Of a stretch of 32,136 nt of DNA, positions 10,033 through 21,026 are shown in pieces. The stretch's first letter is position 1. The number at the start of each line of letters is the position of its first letter. Source of the DNA: Chara braunii (lineage: Eukaryota > Streptophyta > Charophyceae > Charales > Characeae); assembly GCA_003427395.1 (NCBI GenBank), contig BFEA01000495.1:235582-267717 (forward strand), read 5' to 3'. Under the pieces are notes generated by a model. That model was not told where the DNA came from. It did no database searches and saw nothing but the letters and a program-made list of their open reading frames with translations. The translations under genes were made by a program, and so were the position numbers.

Positions 10033-10052
10033 CAGCTGCTGATGTAGACAGG

Positions 10053-12054
10053 GATCCAGTTTGACAACCTGATTGACGAAGTACACCAGCTGGTAGAGGA
10101 TAGGTTGAAAGAAACTTACCCTCAATACCCTCTGGTCGAATGGGTCTCTTCAACCCCTGGCTTCCTCGCCCCCAACACCAACTCAAGAATAGCATGCATC
10201 GAACGTAAAGGAAACAACCCACCTGAACTGCCAGACAAATGGTTTTTCATAGCAGATCAAAAGGTCACAACTGCGTACATCTCCACAAAGGCGAACGCCA
10301 TGTGCTTCAGATAAATATCAAGGGACACATGGGGAACGATCCTCTTTGTCCCCTGAACACAAGAAAAGGGGTCTGCACCCCTCAATGCTGGTTGAAGCAG
10401 ATGCGATGAAAGGCATCTGGATTAACAGTGACCCAGCCTACGCGGGCTGGGTTTCCGATGATCTTAAAGACAACCCAGCGTGGATATGGACACTAGTAGA
10501 CCCAAAAACAGCATGCAAGCCAGATGTCTTCCCTCCACACGGAAGCGGATGGCAAAAAGGAGTCAAAAGGAATGACATATCCACTCACAGGTACGAAAAT
10601 GTCGTTCTGGGCAATGCAGATCATCTTGAACAGTCAATGCACAAAAAACAGATTCTCAGCGATGTACACCACATAGGACGAGAGGCAGAAAAGTCCTACC
10701 TCGAGATCCTACAGACCAGAAGTGAGTTGGGACCAAGGGACATAGACATGGGCAAGACGAGTGATTTGGGTCCATCCAAAAGAAAGCATAGGAACGAAGA
10801 AGATGGCCCCAAAAATACAGGCAAATCTCCTGACACCAAGAAATGCAGAGACAACAACACATCAATTGAAATCAGGGAAAGCAGCAGCAACCAGCCAGAT
10901 TACAATGTCAGAAGAGGACTCAGGCAGCACCCTAGAATGGCTGGACTAATAAATCGAATCGCTGAAGGCCCACAGGGAATTAGACATGGAAATCAGGCTC
11001 GCACATGCCAAGGCACATCAGCATCCTGAAGAAAAAGTCAAACGCAAACACCCATAGGCGGATTCCCAACCACCCCCAATCGTTACGATGCGCTGCCAAC
11101 AGAGAACACGTTCTCTGAATTTTTAGCCCTGCAAAATTATGCAATGGACACAGCCGCCACCTCAGGAACCTCACACTCAGTCACACAATTCAGTGAGCCA
11201 CGAATCGAGTGGCCCAACTCATATCTGCTCGATGACACAATCAATTTGGCCTTAAGGGAGGATGAGCCGTACAAAATCAGCAACATCAAGGATAAAGGAA
11301 CAAAGGAAACAAAAATGATTGCCCTGGCAAACAACCTGGTCAAACAAGAGAACAACCTGAAGAAAGAAAAAATCAGACAAATCGCTATTCTTGAGAGACA
11401 AACCAATTACCTGCAAGAACAAAGTCTGGAACTAGGAGCAATGTCACATTCCCTCAACAAAATTGAAGAGCAAACCCCCCGCGAGCTGACAGCGGCAGCC
11501 ACAATCGATGCTCACCCTCTCCCCTATGGTCTCATTCTTGCCCTATACTACAACTCAGACAAAAAGGAACGACAGATTGCCCTTCTTTGGACATCATCAC
11601 AACACAGGACTCGCACAAATGTGCAAACTTTGTGAAGACAAACATCTCAGAAGATCGCCCCTTGACCATGAAAGTGATAGAACAGGACAACCTGGACGTG
11701 TTTTGGAACGACGACAACAGAGAAAGGCACTACAATGACCTAAGACCAGTTCTGGTCCTATACGGCCAGCAAGCCCAACTGATGGAGGGACTGTCATGGA
11801 AATCATGGGAGATGATATGTGAGATCCCCCACCCACTGTTGGGACAAGGACGAAGTCGACACAATTGCCTTCAGCACAGTGGCCTTCATGAGGGAGGAAT
11901 GGTTGGGCAAGGACGAGGAGGATACCCGAGAGAAACTAAAGAAGGGCAAGGAGAAGAAGGACGAGAAAAGAAAACAGGAGGAGGAGGAGGAGGAGGAGGA
12001 GGAAGGAAAGACGACCTCTCATCCCTCCACCTGAGCCAAACATTAGTCCCATAA
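10053..12054 (+). pseudogene. LINE ORF1-like region (broken)
   Basis: In L1 elements ORF1 encodes an RNA-binding chaperone that coats the element RNA. Open frames tile the region: 10051-10312 (open from the junction, so coding is 5'-truncated), 10346-11029, 11144-11635, and 11587-12054 or 11819-12034. I recognise no domain in the first two, which are rich in charged residues and Trp (DNPAWIWTLVD at ~10465). The third has a likely coiled coil (about residues 50-110). The last is Lys/Glu-rich and ends in a GGA repeat. ORF1 is assigned from position before ORF2 and matching base composition, not from homology. Confidence 0.5.
11977..12003 (+). repeat. (GGA)n microsatellite
   Basis: Nine GGA units near the end of the ORF1-like region, encoding Glu or Gly runs depending on frame. 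Its expansion may have contributed to the frame disagreement around it. Confidence 0.9.
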
Positions 12055-12195
12055 CAGGCCTGACCGTTCCAAGCATTAATGGAAGAACTCTCAAACGGCC
12101 AACCTGATAGTGGGATAGGCAACAATCCAAAAAGATTCAAACCCACCACCAAAGCAGATATCCTGAAGTAAATCGGAAAACAACCTGAATAACCT

Positions 12196-13388
12196 GCGTA
12201 TCATGGAATATTAACGGACTGGCCTACATCCTCGACTGAAGGAACCTCACTGAAACCATTGGTTGGTTTGGAACAAACCCCCTAGACATAACATGCCTCC
12301 AAGAAACACACCTAACCAACAACAATGAACAAAATAAATTACAGCTAGACCTCACCAGGAAACTAACCCTTATCAGTTTGCCTTTTGGGCCAAAGCCGCA
12401 AAAAATGGCTCAACGGGAATGGCCATCCTCTTTCATAAAAAATCAGCAGCCCACGAAGCAATAAAAATACTAAATGTAAGCCAAAACAATACCTCAAGCA
12501 GATGGATCAAATTGGATGTCAAATTCAAAGAAGAGGAGATGACCATCATAGGGATTTACGGCCCAAACACACCACAAGAAACAACCCCCTTCCTACTCAC
12601 GACCGCACAACTCATTCCCACACACACACACACCATCATCATGGGACATTGGAACTCGGTTAAAAACCCTAAACAATTTTATGACCAGGAAAAACCTAAG
12701 AGACCCTTTCCGCCTCCTATACCCTGAGATTAAAAGGTACTCCATTAGAAAAACCTCACTGGGCCGAACACCCTTCTCCAGAATCGACTTCTTCCTCTCA
12801 TCAGACTCGCTATCACAAGCCATACAAGACTGTACCATCCATGACAACCCTTACCACAAGGGTTTGGACCACAAAGCCATATCCCTAGCCCTCAGACTCA
12901 CTAAGGAGGGATACACAGGTAAGAGCTTCTACCACTTCAACAACGCCCTTCTCACCAGCCAAACATTTCAATCCGAACTTCAAAAGGTACTAACCTCGCA
13001 AACACAACTACAACCTAATGAGGACATATACTCTAAATTCCCCCAAATCATCAAGAACATTAGCACAAAAATAGCACAACTATCTAGAAAACCGCCAACA
13101 CAAAGAAAAGAAAGAGAGAGACCCTAAGAAACACGATAGAAATAGCAGAATTGAACCTGCAGAAACATCCAAACACAAATTCTTACACAAAAGTACTTGC
13201 TAAATCCAAGGACGAATTAACTGAATGGACTGAACTAAAGCTCAACGGCCTCCAATCAAGGGCAAGAGTAAAAGATTGGGAACTCAACGAAAAAATGTCC
13301 AATTTTTTCTTCCGGAAGATCAAAGCTAACTCGAGACACTCCAAAATAGAATGCCTACAAGATGAGAATGAAAACCCAATGTTACAGA
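12196..13388 (+). pseudogene. LINE ORF2: endonuclease domain and linker (broken)
   Basis: The endonuclease nicks target DNA to prime reverse transcription. Motifs in order: SWNINGL (12201), CLQETHL (~12295), IYGPN (~12555), GHWNSV (~12640), RIDFFLSS (~12782) and DHKAIS (~12870). These are the conserved boxes of L1-type EEP endonucleases, ending with the catalytic His box. The expected GDFN box reads GHWN, so its Asp is His and activity should be lost. Frames change near 12390, 12700 and 13130, and TGA occurs at ~12237. The linker up to 13388 includes FFRKIKA, a typical pre-RT segment. Confidence 0.8.
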
Positions 13389-13869
13389 GCCAGGGCTCGA
13401 TCCCTGGCCCGTGGGTTACCACCCACCAGGCTGCTATTTTTGTTTAGAGTTTCTGATCTCCAGTTCCTGACTGTTTGCACCCTTTGCAGTTGGCACCCGT
13501 TCTTAAATTCCTACTCTGGCACTTTCGGATTTCGATACTTGGCGCCATCCGGCATTCTGGCGCCTAGGCTCAAACCTTCGATTTTGAGTTCAGCCCCGAG
13601 GCAAATCGCACTTCTGCCCTTGGGACTCAACTTGACTCCGGTACTTAAGACCGGACTCAAGCTGAGTTCGGGCATTCAGTTTTTGGCCTCAGTGATTGTA
13701 CTTTAGTGTGACTTGTTGAGACATTGTGCTCGGAACCCAAGATTGCGACTTTGCGACTTTGCAACTTTGCCATCTATGTCGAGTCGAGTGAGTGTGGGTG
13801 TGTGCTCTCCCTCCCTCCCTCTCTCTTCCCCGGCCTCGCTGCTCTGCCTCAGCCTCATCACACCCAACC
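13389..13869. mobile_element. 481-bp insertion in LINE ORF2 with twin hairpins
   Basis: LINE coding stops at 13388 and resumes at 13870. The pentamer ACAGA lies on both sides (13384-13388 and 13870-13874), consistent with a 5-bp target duplication. The insert is more T/G-rich than the LINE. It opens with two perfect hairpins: 13389-13408 (7-bp stem, loop CTCGAT) and 13411-13426 (6-bp stem, loop TACC). GGCTCGATCCC resembles a tRNA B box, but I see no A box. It ends with GCGACTTT repeats (~13747) and a CCCT-rich tract. A SINE or small DNA element are both possible; class unknown. Confidence 0.55.
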
Positions 13870-15087
13870 ACAGAAACAACAAAGTTAGTTGACATAGCAA
13901 CTACCTTCTGTAAAGATCTCTACACCTCCAAAACCCCGATAGGCGGTAACAACACAACAAACAGAGCAAGAGAGAAAGTATTAGCCCACCTACATCAATC
14001 CCTCTCAACAGGAGAGATCAAAACACTAGAAGAACCCATAATATTAGAAGAACTCGACAAAGCCCTTAATGACCTCAAACCCGACAAAGCCCCAGGCAGG
14101 GATGACCTCTCTAATAGCAAATCCTAGGCCCACTCCTTAGGTTCCTCACTAGAGCGTGGGAGGAAGAATCTCTAGGCCCAGACCTGAGTACGGGGGTGGT
14201 GACACTCCTATACAAAAAAGGAAACACAGAGGACATAAAGAACTACATACGCATCTCACTGCTATGTAGCATACAAAATCCTAACCAAAATTCTAGCCAC
14301 CAGAATAAACAGGATCACAGAGGATGCTTTCACCTAGACCAAACAGGGTTCATCCCAGGAAGACTCAATGTAATGTCTCTTTGTGAATCCACACGGATAA
14401 TTAACCAAAAACGGATCGCAACGACCATCTTCTTCTTCGATTTTGAAAAAGCATATGACCAAGTTAACTAGGATTTCCTTCAAGTCAGCATAGAAAAAAT
14501 GGGAGTAGGCCCGATCTTTCGAAAATGGGTGAGAATACTCTACAACGACGCACGAGGGATAGTTCAAGTCAATGGCTTCCTCGCAAACCCCTACCCAATG
14601 ACAAGGTCAGTAAGACAAGGGAACCCACTAGCAACACCGATCTTTCTTTTTGTCATGGAGGCCATCGCCGCCTTCCTGAAAAAGGATATATCCATCGAGA
14701 GGATGGAGAACATAAAAGACGAACGAGGTCAACCCCTCTACATCCCTACTACTCTCCTATTTGTTGTCAATAAAAGCTTTCCAACTCGCCTGAGAAATGA
14801 AAGTTAATTGGGCAAAGAAAATAGGTTGGTGAACCGCAAAAACACGCCCCCCCCATAGAACTACCCCCGACAGGATTACAATGGACAGACCCAGACTCAC
14901 CAATCCGTTTCGTGGGCATCGACCTCGATCTCCAAGGATGTCATCAAATATCGGCAGCGACGCTCTTATCTTCAATGGTTAATAGAATGCACACCTAGAA
15001 TGCCACACATACTTCCTTACGAGGAAGGGTATTGGCGCTCAACAATTTGATCCTAGCAATGATGTGGTATTCCACCTCCGTCTGGCT
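13870..15087 (+). pseudogene. LINE ORF2: reverse transcriptase (FADD box lost)
   Basis: Reads cDNA from the nicked target. Motifs: LKPDKAPGRDDL (~14075), VVTLLYKKG (~14198), QTGFIPGR (~14340), FDFEKAYDQV (motif A, ~14440), SVRQGNPLATPIFLF (motif B, ~14608), then TLLF directly followed by a frame equivalent to KAFQLA (~14770) and KVNWAKKIG. The FADD catalytic box expected between these is missing, implying a small deletion around 14757-14768. After ~14900 the thumb-like segment LALNNLILAMMWYSTSVWLP (15030-15090) follows. Stops occur at 14126, 14469 and several later positions. Confidence 0.85.
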
Positions 15088-15529
15088 CCCTGCTATTGAC
15101 TTCCAAAGCTGATTGAGGAAAAAAGCAGCAGCATTCCTATGGACAGGTAATCCGGATAAGCAGCACTTTATCCACAAGGTGGCTTGGTAGATAGTCACCA
15201 GCCCAAAAAGCAAAGGGGGCATAGGTCTTATCGATCCAACCTGACAAATTCAGGCTTTACAAATCAAATCGATCATAAGATTATCCCTCCAAGACAATCT
15301 CCACTGAACCCTGCTATTGACTTCCAAAGCTGATTGAGGAAAAAAGCAGCAGCATTCCTATGAACAGGTAATCCGGATAAGCAACACTTTATCCACAAGG
15401 TGGCTTGGTAGATAGTCACCAGCCCAAAAAGCAAAAGGGGCCTAGGTCTTATCGATCCAACCTGACAAATTCAGGCTTTACAAATCAAATGGATCATAAG
15501 ATTATCCCTCCAGGACAATCTCCACTGGA
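15088..15529 (+). repeat. 221-bp tandem duplication within LINE ORF2
   Basis: Copy 1 is 15088-15308 and copy 2 is 15309-15529. They abut directly and I count about 7 differences, so near 97% identity by eye. Both encode the PKSKGG(I/L)GLIDPT segment typical of LINE ORF2 downstream of RT. Both carry the same three stops (TGA in the QSxLRKK context, TAG after VAW, TGA after DPT), so the duplication happened after the LINE had already died. Confidence 0.92.
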
Positions 15530-17260
15530 CCCCATTAGCCCTAAACCACATCAGAGAACTTACACCATTCACTTCTCCAACCAACATGACAGGCCTCTTC
15601 TTCTGGATTCTTAGCAAAGTCTGGCTAGTTCCAAAAGGGAAACTGAGACAATCCGACAAGCCCTCCAGGGAAACACCAATGACACCTCCCAGACCAAATC
15701 CCTCTGCGAGCAAATTCTACACACCTTGAGAATCATCTTCCCAAAGAACAGAACATGTCCAAAGAAAAAAGGCGAAGTCTTCAGACAACCCCTCTTCAGC
15801 AACCCGTTGATCAAGAACGATAAAGGGGAAAGCCTCACACTCTCGAAGTCAGAACCCGAATGGGGCCACTGGCTATAAAAGGGAATATGGCAAATCAAAC
15901 ACATTTGGGACGATACAAACAAAACCTGGAAAACAGAAAGAGACCTACGAGATAAACTAAAAAGAGTAAATCACCTACAATGCAACTTAAACCACATCGT
16001 AGACTGCATTCCTCTACACTGGAGAGCCATACTGAAATGAGTTTAAAAATGGCATTACGGAGACTGGGCTACGACCACAGACTCCCCATCAATTCAGGAA
16101 GTCCTTTCCTTCAAGAGCTACAAACCCCACAACAATAGTTGGATATGCTGCAACATACACACTTTAGAGGAACCAAGAAACCCGATAAGCTACATCAATA
16201 CAAAAAGCAGAGCAGAAGGAGCATTCAAAACCAACAACATGAGAAGAATCAGAATCATAGAAGGAAAAAGAAAAAGAGTCTATAAACCCCACATTAGCGA
16301 TTGTAACCTAGAGATCGACCCAATGGAATGTACATGGAACTCCTCTTCTGGTTCCACCCTCATCCCAAACCTATGTAAGTTAATTGAATAAACACCCAAA
16401 CTAGGATATTCACTCTTCATCAAACCCATATCAATATTCAACACACTACGCGATAAGTGGACAAAGGAGGAAGCACAACTACCCAACACCCACTTCAAAC
16501 TTCCCTGGACCACAGTCTTCTCCACAAGACCGATCAAGCTAGCCAGCCTGAGATGGCTAATAGCCTTCAGAGCAGTTCCAATACACCAATGGTTGGCCTG
16601 CAGATGCAATCACGGAAACGAAACGGAACAGGACCCCTGTTGCAAGGTATGCAACCTCAATACCCCTGAATCCCTAAATCATCGTTTCATAGATTGCCCT
16701 AAGGCCAGATCCCTCTGGCAAGCTTTAGAAGCATCATGGTACAAATTTCAGACTCTCCCCTTCTAATCAACCCAGCCACACTATTCTTCGACCTTAAACA
16801 ATCATCTCCCCGCTCAAAGGCTTTGAAGCCGTCCTCTCCTCCCAAATCAAGAAAAGCACCCTCTGGGCCATATGGAAGAATAGATGCGACAACACCTTCG
16901 ATGACCGACTCACCACCCCAAAAAACCCACTCGTCACCATCAAACAACGAATAGACACCGAAATCCACGCCCTCTGGAAGAAACAACTCAATCAACTCCC
17001 CACTGACCCCGACAAAAAAACAAAAATAATGAAAAAGTGCTCAACCTCTAAACTAAGAAATGGTCTACTGGGCACAATTAACAACGACAGACTAACCCTT
17101 AAAAATTGGCTAATCATAACACAATCACGAAGCGCCTCTACAACTCCCATGACCCACACACAATCGCCCCCCAAACCAGCCACTCACCACTAATCCACAA
17201 CCGAACAAGCAAATATCCCTCTCTCGGCAACAGAACCCACTCTTGCTCTCCTCCCCCCCC
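15530..17260 (+). pseudogene. LINE ORF2 C-terminal region with zinc motif
   Basis: The C-terminal part of ORF2, with frames broken many times. The best-preserved block is 16490-16735: KLASLRWLIAFRAVP, then a Cys/His motif (CCKVCNLN ... LNHRFIDCPKARSLW, from 16638), the zinc-binding zf-RVT type module found after RT in plant LINEs. It probably binds element RNA. Downstream coding is A/C-rich and runs into the assembly gap. Confidence 0.75.
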
Positions 17261-17348
17261 NNNNNNNNNNNNNNNNNNNNNNNNNNNNNNNNNNNNNNNN
17301 NNNNNNNNNNNNNNNNNNNNNNNNNNNNNNNNNNNNNNNNNNNNNNNN
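17261..17348. other. Assembly gap (88 N)
   Basis: An N run directly after eight C residues. The missing sequence may be a C homopolymer like that at 317-374; true length is unknown. Confidence 0.98.
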
Positions 17349-17639
17349 CACCCTCCCTACATTACCCTTTACACTATGCCTATCCAAAAAACCCCAACCG
17401 AGTCACCCCCCAAGCTTCAAGACCTGCCATACTAAGAAAGCCTTCAACTAAATTCACACAGACCCTTCCCCATCTTCTAGTGATACCTAGAATTCAGACC
17501 AGCCCCAACAACCACAACAGGTGTAATCAACAGCTAAGGCATAGAAATGACCACCAGGGACAGGCTACAGACAAAGAGGCATCAAGGGAGGGTTTAGGGT
17601 TTTAGCACCAAATACAGGATAAAGGCAGAATCCCAATAG
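17349..17639 (+). other. A/C-rich LINE tail and telomere-like repeat pair
   Basis: Continues the LINE composition to about 17560 and is probably its 3' UTR. At 17589-17604 there is GGGTTTAGGGTTTTAG, i.e. about two plant-type telomere units, too short to call a telomeric repeat. No poly-A tail or target duplication found. Confidence 0.4.
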
Positions 17640-18838
17640 AACAGGCTAACTTAGGCAGGGGTGAAGGGTGGTACATCCTTCCTTCGAGAAGTAATCAATG
17701 TCGTCCTTCGGGCCCCCACACCATGAGGGGGAGGAGCGCGAGTGAGTACTAATTGTAATCCTTTCTGACTTGCTGGTGGAATAGGAACCGGACTGATGCT
17801 CCCCAAAATGGAAGGAGTCGGAACCATAAGGTTTTGTTTTGCAATAACCCGCTCAAAATATGCTTTTGTCGTCGGCCAAAGGGCCGCCCACAGGCCACAG
17901 CAAGGCCTGCGCCAGACAGTATCCCGACCAGGCCCCAAAATGAGGCTTCAGAGGCCCTGCGCCCGACAGTTGACTAAAGTCAATAGTAACTCAGTATATT
18001 GAGGCTCACAAGTCAAAGTCTGCACAGACCCAGTCCAGGCCACCGATCAGACACACACATTGGTTAAACGCAGGTATCCGGGCTGGGTCCAAATGGAAGT
18101 CTGCAACTGTATGAGATCCAGGCCATCGACTAGAAGTCAATCTGCACCCTCACATCCGGGAGAACAGAGGCTGGTCAACTTGTGACTGCACTACTTACTG
18201 ACCCAGCCCCTGTCATCGACATTCAGTCTTGCACTTGCTGCTCGATGCTGGCTAGATGCTGGCTTGACGCTGGCACTATGCTGGCATTGTGTGTGACGAC
18301 GACGCATGGCTGCTGCATTGCATGCTGGCGCCTCTCTGCTCTTGGCGCCAACTGGATACTTGATTGCTGACATGGCACTTGCCACATTGTCTTCAACACA
18401 GATTGGGGTATCGACAAGGAGGGAGATCAGGGCTGTGAGATTGGTTGTGAGAGAGAGAGGGAAGCTTACCTAATTGATGCTGTCGACATTGCGCGCTTCT
18501 ATGACGTCTTCATGAGAGATCTGTGCCTACGTGGCACTATGCTGTGATCCGATCTTGCCAGGCTCGTCTCCGGGATACTGTTTGCTGACGTGGAAGACGG
18601 GAGACGCCCGAAGGAGGAGTGGGTTATGAGGAAGTTCTATCTACGATGAGATTGATGGACACTTTCTCCTCCACCCTCTAAGTCTTATCTCCCTCCTATC
18701 AGCTTCATCCTCCGGTTACGAGACATTGTACTTCAGATCACATTTCATGATTGTTGGAGACATTGACAAGCACTGAGATATCTTGTATTCCGATATTGAC
18801 GAGTTTTCCTTCCAGACTGGGTTCATTACTTTTGTATT
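17640..18838 (+). repeat. Diverged copy of the GGCC-rich LTR family (probable)
   Basis: A GGCC-dense part (17860-17960, with more near 18030 and 18120) is followed by GACATTCAG (~18219), then GGTTGTGAG ... TTACCT ... TTGATGC ... GACATTG (18441-18494). The same order appears at 22060-22730, where it reads GGTTGTGAG, ATACCT, TTGATGC, GACATTG. The resemblance is patchy, so this is a distant relative or partial copy and the ends are approximate. Open frames here (17796, 18182) have no recognisable domain. Confidence 0.45.
18244..18287 (+). repeat. Four 11-bp repeats (GATGCTGGCTA type)
   Basis: Four contiguous 11-bp units: GATGCTGGCTA, GATGCTGGCTT, GACGCTGGCAC, TATGCTGGCAT. Same period as the minisatellite in the element 1 LTR but unrelated in sequence. 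Confidence 0.85.
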
Positions 18839-18854
18839 AAAAAAAAAAAAAAAG
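18839..18854 (+). repeat. A16 tract
   Basis: Sixteen A residues at the end of the LTR-like segment. It could be the tail of a retroposed sequence, but no flanking target duplication is visible. Confidence 0.6.
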
Positions 18855-19579
18855 ATGAAAGGGTGGGTATGGATGGAGAAGGAACAGCAACATTCAGAGA
18901 ATTAATGGAAGGCCTCTGGAGAAGGCGTGCAAAGATGTCCCGAGGAGTGGGAGGAGGTTGAGCCAAAAATGCGTGGAGGTTAAAAAAAGGGTTGAGTGTG
19001 CATTGGGAGATGGCAAGGTTGAGAGACGGAATGCGACAACGTGCATTTGAATATGGTGAGGGAGGTTCACAGAAGGGAGTGTGGAGGTTCCTGCATCAGG
19101 GCATTTGGAGATATCACAGGAGATGATTGAGTAAAGGCACTGTAGGAGGTTAGGAGATGGCAGGGAACCAAGAGATGGTAAGCATGAGAGAAAAGAGATC
19201 ATCAAGGAGAGCTCGAGAGATAGTGAGGACAAACAGTTGGAGAAGTTTTAGAGAGAGCATGGTTCTGAGAGGGAGTGGACAAGGTCAGGTGGTGGAGCGT
19301 AGGTTTGGAAACGGCAGGACAAGGTTTGGAATTCACTAGGGAGCAGTTTTCCGGATTTCATTTGGGAGCAGATTTAGAAAGGGCAGGGCAAGGTACAATC
19401 TTTGTAAATAGCGTGTTTGGGAGCAGTCGGAGCAGTGGAAGTGTCATGGAGGTGGCAAGGGAGGTCCAAAGCAGGATGGTAGGAGGACTTGAGATGAAAA
19501 GACAGTAGGATGGGGTGCAAAGAAAGTCATGCATGTGTATGCACACGGACACAGTCATGTAACACACACACACTGTGAC
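18855..19579. other. Purine-rich unclassified DNA
   Basis: G/A-rich on plus, with loosely repeated words such as TTTGGGAGCAG and GGCAGGACAAGGT between 19270 and 19440, suggesting an old degraded repeat. Short ORFs on both strands are Arg/Gly or Ser/Leu-rich and show no domain. Confidence 0.5.
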
Positions 19580-20040
19580 ATGCTGAGCCTGCACACGGGG
19601 CCCGACGGATGCTGGGGGCACCCAGGCCACACGCCCCTCAGACCCGCGCACTGGAGGCCCACTGTCGGCCTTAGGGCCGCAGGTTTCGATTTGAGGCAGC
19701 ATTCATTTATTTATTTATTTGCTGTCCTATGTTTGTCTGTTCAGGCGTCGTTTCGGACTTGCAGTTCGTCCGAACAGACTTTCGGCCTGTTCGGACAAGG
19801 CCACGTTTTTGGCCTGGTACAGACGTAGGCAGGCCCTGTTGAGCCAGGTCCATTTTCGTCCGGTAGTGGACACTCCCTGCCGCATCAGCAGGGAGGGCCT
19901 GGACGTCCGGTAGGGACCCAGGCAGGCCGTTTTCAGGCCAGGACCAGAGGCACACGGAGGCACACCTGCGAGGCCCAGCGTTAAAGCTGGGCCATGCCTG
20001 GGCAGACACACAGTTCGAGTAGCTCACTTCTTGGGCAACA
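19580..20040. repeat. GGCC-dense segment (LTR-family relative)
   Basis: GGCC occurs about 14 times in 400 bp, roughly nine times the chance rate. An (ATTT)n stretch lies at ~19705. TTGGACATTCGG further right (20422) also occurs after the GGCC block at 22497. Likely related to the 21997-23007 LTR family but too diverged for me to place ends. ORFs here are compositional. Confidence 0.4.
19768..19796. repeat. 10-bp perfect inverted repeat
   Basis: GTCCGAACAG (19768-19777) and CTGTTCGGAC (19787-19796) are exact reverse complements with a 9-base loop. With no U-run following, a terminator role is not supported. A palindromic protein site or a repeat end is possible. Confidence 0.7.
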
Positions 20041-20300
20041 CGCTGCTGGAGCAGCACGACAGTGCTACGCTAGAGGTAGAGGTGTAGGTAGGCAGTGAGG
20101 CAGAGGCCATACCTGCATCGACGGAGATCTTACCTGGGCGCCATAGCTGGTCTTCACGCTAGCGCCCTGCAACACAGAGGAGACACGCGGCGACAGTTAG
20201 TACCTGGCGGCAGTTACCTGCAGGTGAGATAGCGAGGAGGACGACATCTTCTTCTTCTTCTTGCTCTCGCCCTCCATCTCTCCTCCTTTCTCCTTCCCTC

Positions 20301-20314
20301 TTCTTCTTCTTCTT

Positions 20315-20344
<30 letters not shown>
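20301..20344. repeat. (TTC)n microsatellite
   Basis: About 14 TTC units, with a shorter run at 20247-20262. The surrounding 20041-20700 holds no gene I can support; a GCCATAGC motif lies at 20140. Confidence 0.9.
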
Positions 20345-20345
<1 letters not shown>

Positions 20346-20725
20346 AGAGAGAGAGATTACAGGAAGAGGTACATCGGGCATGGAGGCCAGGATCTGATTC
20401 GACATTTTGAGGCAGACATTGATTGGACATTCGGCTGGGAGACTATTTTTGCCCCATGAGCGTGTTCAAGGAAGGACCTTTCTTCCATGTGTACAGTCCC
20501 TCCTCCCTCTCTCACATGTGTGGTGTATGATGGGTTGTCGCTTCAGTATCTTACAGGTCAGGTCATATCTTTGAGTCTTCGGCTGCGCTACATTGTGCTA
20601 TTTTCATATGTATCTGGATGTACATTACTTGTTGATGCTTTGCTGACGCTGCATTGTCCATTCGAGTCCTTTTCATCACTTCACGGCTCCTTGGCTTCAC
20701 ATACATCGCTCAACCGAGCATGTAT

Positions 20726-20762
20726 CACACACACACACACACACACAGACAGCGCGCGCGCG

Positions 20763-20828
<66 letters not shown>
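20726..20828. repeat. Compound (CA)n-(GC)n-(GA)n microsatellite
   Basis: Eleven CA units, a short alternating GC tract, then about 32 GA units (20764-20828). On the minus strand it would lie in the intron 3' of the myosin-like exon as a (UC)n tract. Confidence 0.95.
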
Positions 20829-20830
<2 letters not shown>

Positions 20831-21026
20831 AAACAGATCTGAACTTTCAAGCACACGTCATCATACGATAACATGATGAACAAGGAACACGATAACATGA
20901 TACAAATATTTGTGAATCTAGAAGTTAGGGCGCAACTAACATGAAAGTAGAGACAAGACAGACATTCTCTGGAAGAGGACATTTGCAGATCAACGCGACC
21001 CTCAATGCCCGCACCCAAGGACACAC

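Larger units (their letters stand above)
1709..10052 (+). mobile_element. Ty3/gypsy chromovirus-like LTR retrotransposon 1 (decayed)
   Basis: Order on plus: LTR, PBS, leader, gag with zinc knuckle, aspartic protease (DSGA), RT (YLDD), RNase H, integrase (D, D35, E), chromodomain-like tail, LTR. RT-RNase H before integrase is the Ty3/gypsy order. Both LTRs begin TGAAACAGTTTCA, itself an inverted repeat. Coding is broken by several frameshifts and stops, and the 3' LTR lacks its last ~250 bp, where LINE sequence begins. By eye the LTRs differ at roughly one base in twenty, more so in the first 300 bp, so the insertion is not recent. A target duplication cannot be tested because the 3' end is lost. 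Confidence 0.93.
9339..10052 (+). repeat. 3' LTR of element 1 (truncated)
   Basis: It matches the 5' LTR from TGAAACAG through TGTAGACAGG (5' LTR positions 1709-2326 and 2698-2785). It lacks the minisatellite and the final ~250 bp. Coding-like LINE sequence starts at the break. The first ~300 bp differ from the 5' LTR more than the rest. Confidence 0.9.
10053..17600 (+). mobile_element. L1-like non-LTR retrotransposon (LINE), decayed
   Basis: A/C-rich plus strand with ORF1-like coding, then ORF2 with apurinic-type endonuclease, reverse transcriptase and a C-terminal CCHC-type zinc motif, the layout of plant L1 elements. The 5' end is cut at the junction with the element 1 LTR. The body has many stops and frame changes, a 481-bp insertion, a deletion in RT, a 221-bp tandem duplication and an assembly gap. 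The 3' limit is uncertain: A/C-rich composition fades near 17560-17610 and no poly-A tail is seen there. Confidence 0.85.

Noticed and set aside
13396-13408. tRNA gene suggested by GGCTCGATCCC
   Set aside because: No A box, no acceptor stem, and the hairpin loop is six rather than seven bases.
17589-17604. Interstitial telomere repeat
   Set aside because: Only two TTTAGGG-like units; could be chance.
17796-18002. 68-codon plus ORF starting LPKMEGVGT
   Set aside because: No family recognised and it runs into GGCC-rich LTR-like DNA.
19157-19508. Arg/Gly-rich ORFs in purine-rich DNA
   Set aside because: No domain, overlapping frames all open, loosely repeated words.
19768-19796. Rho-independent-type terminator
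   Set aside because: No U-run follows and the context is eukaryotic.
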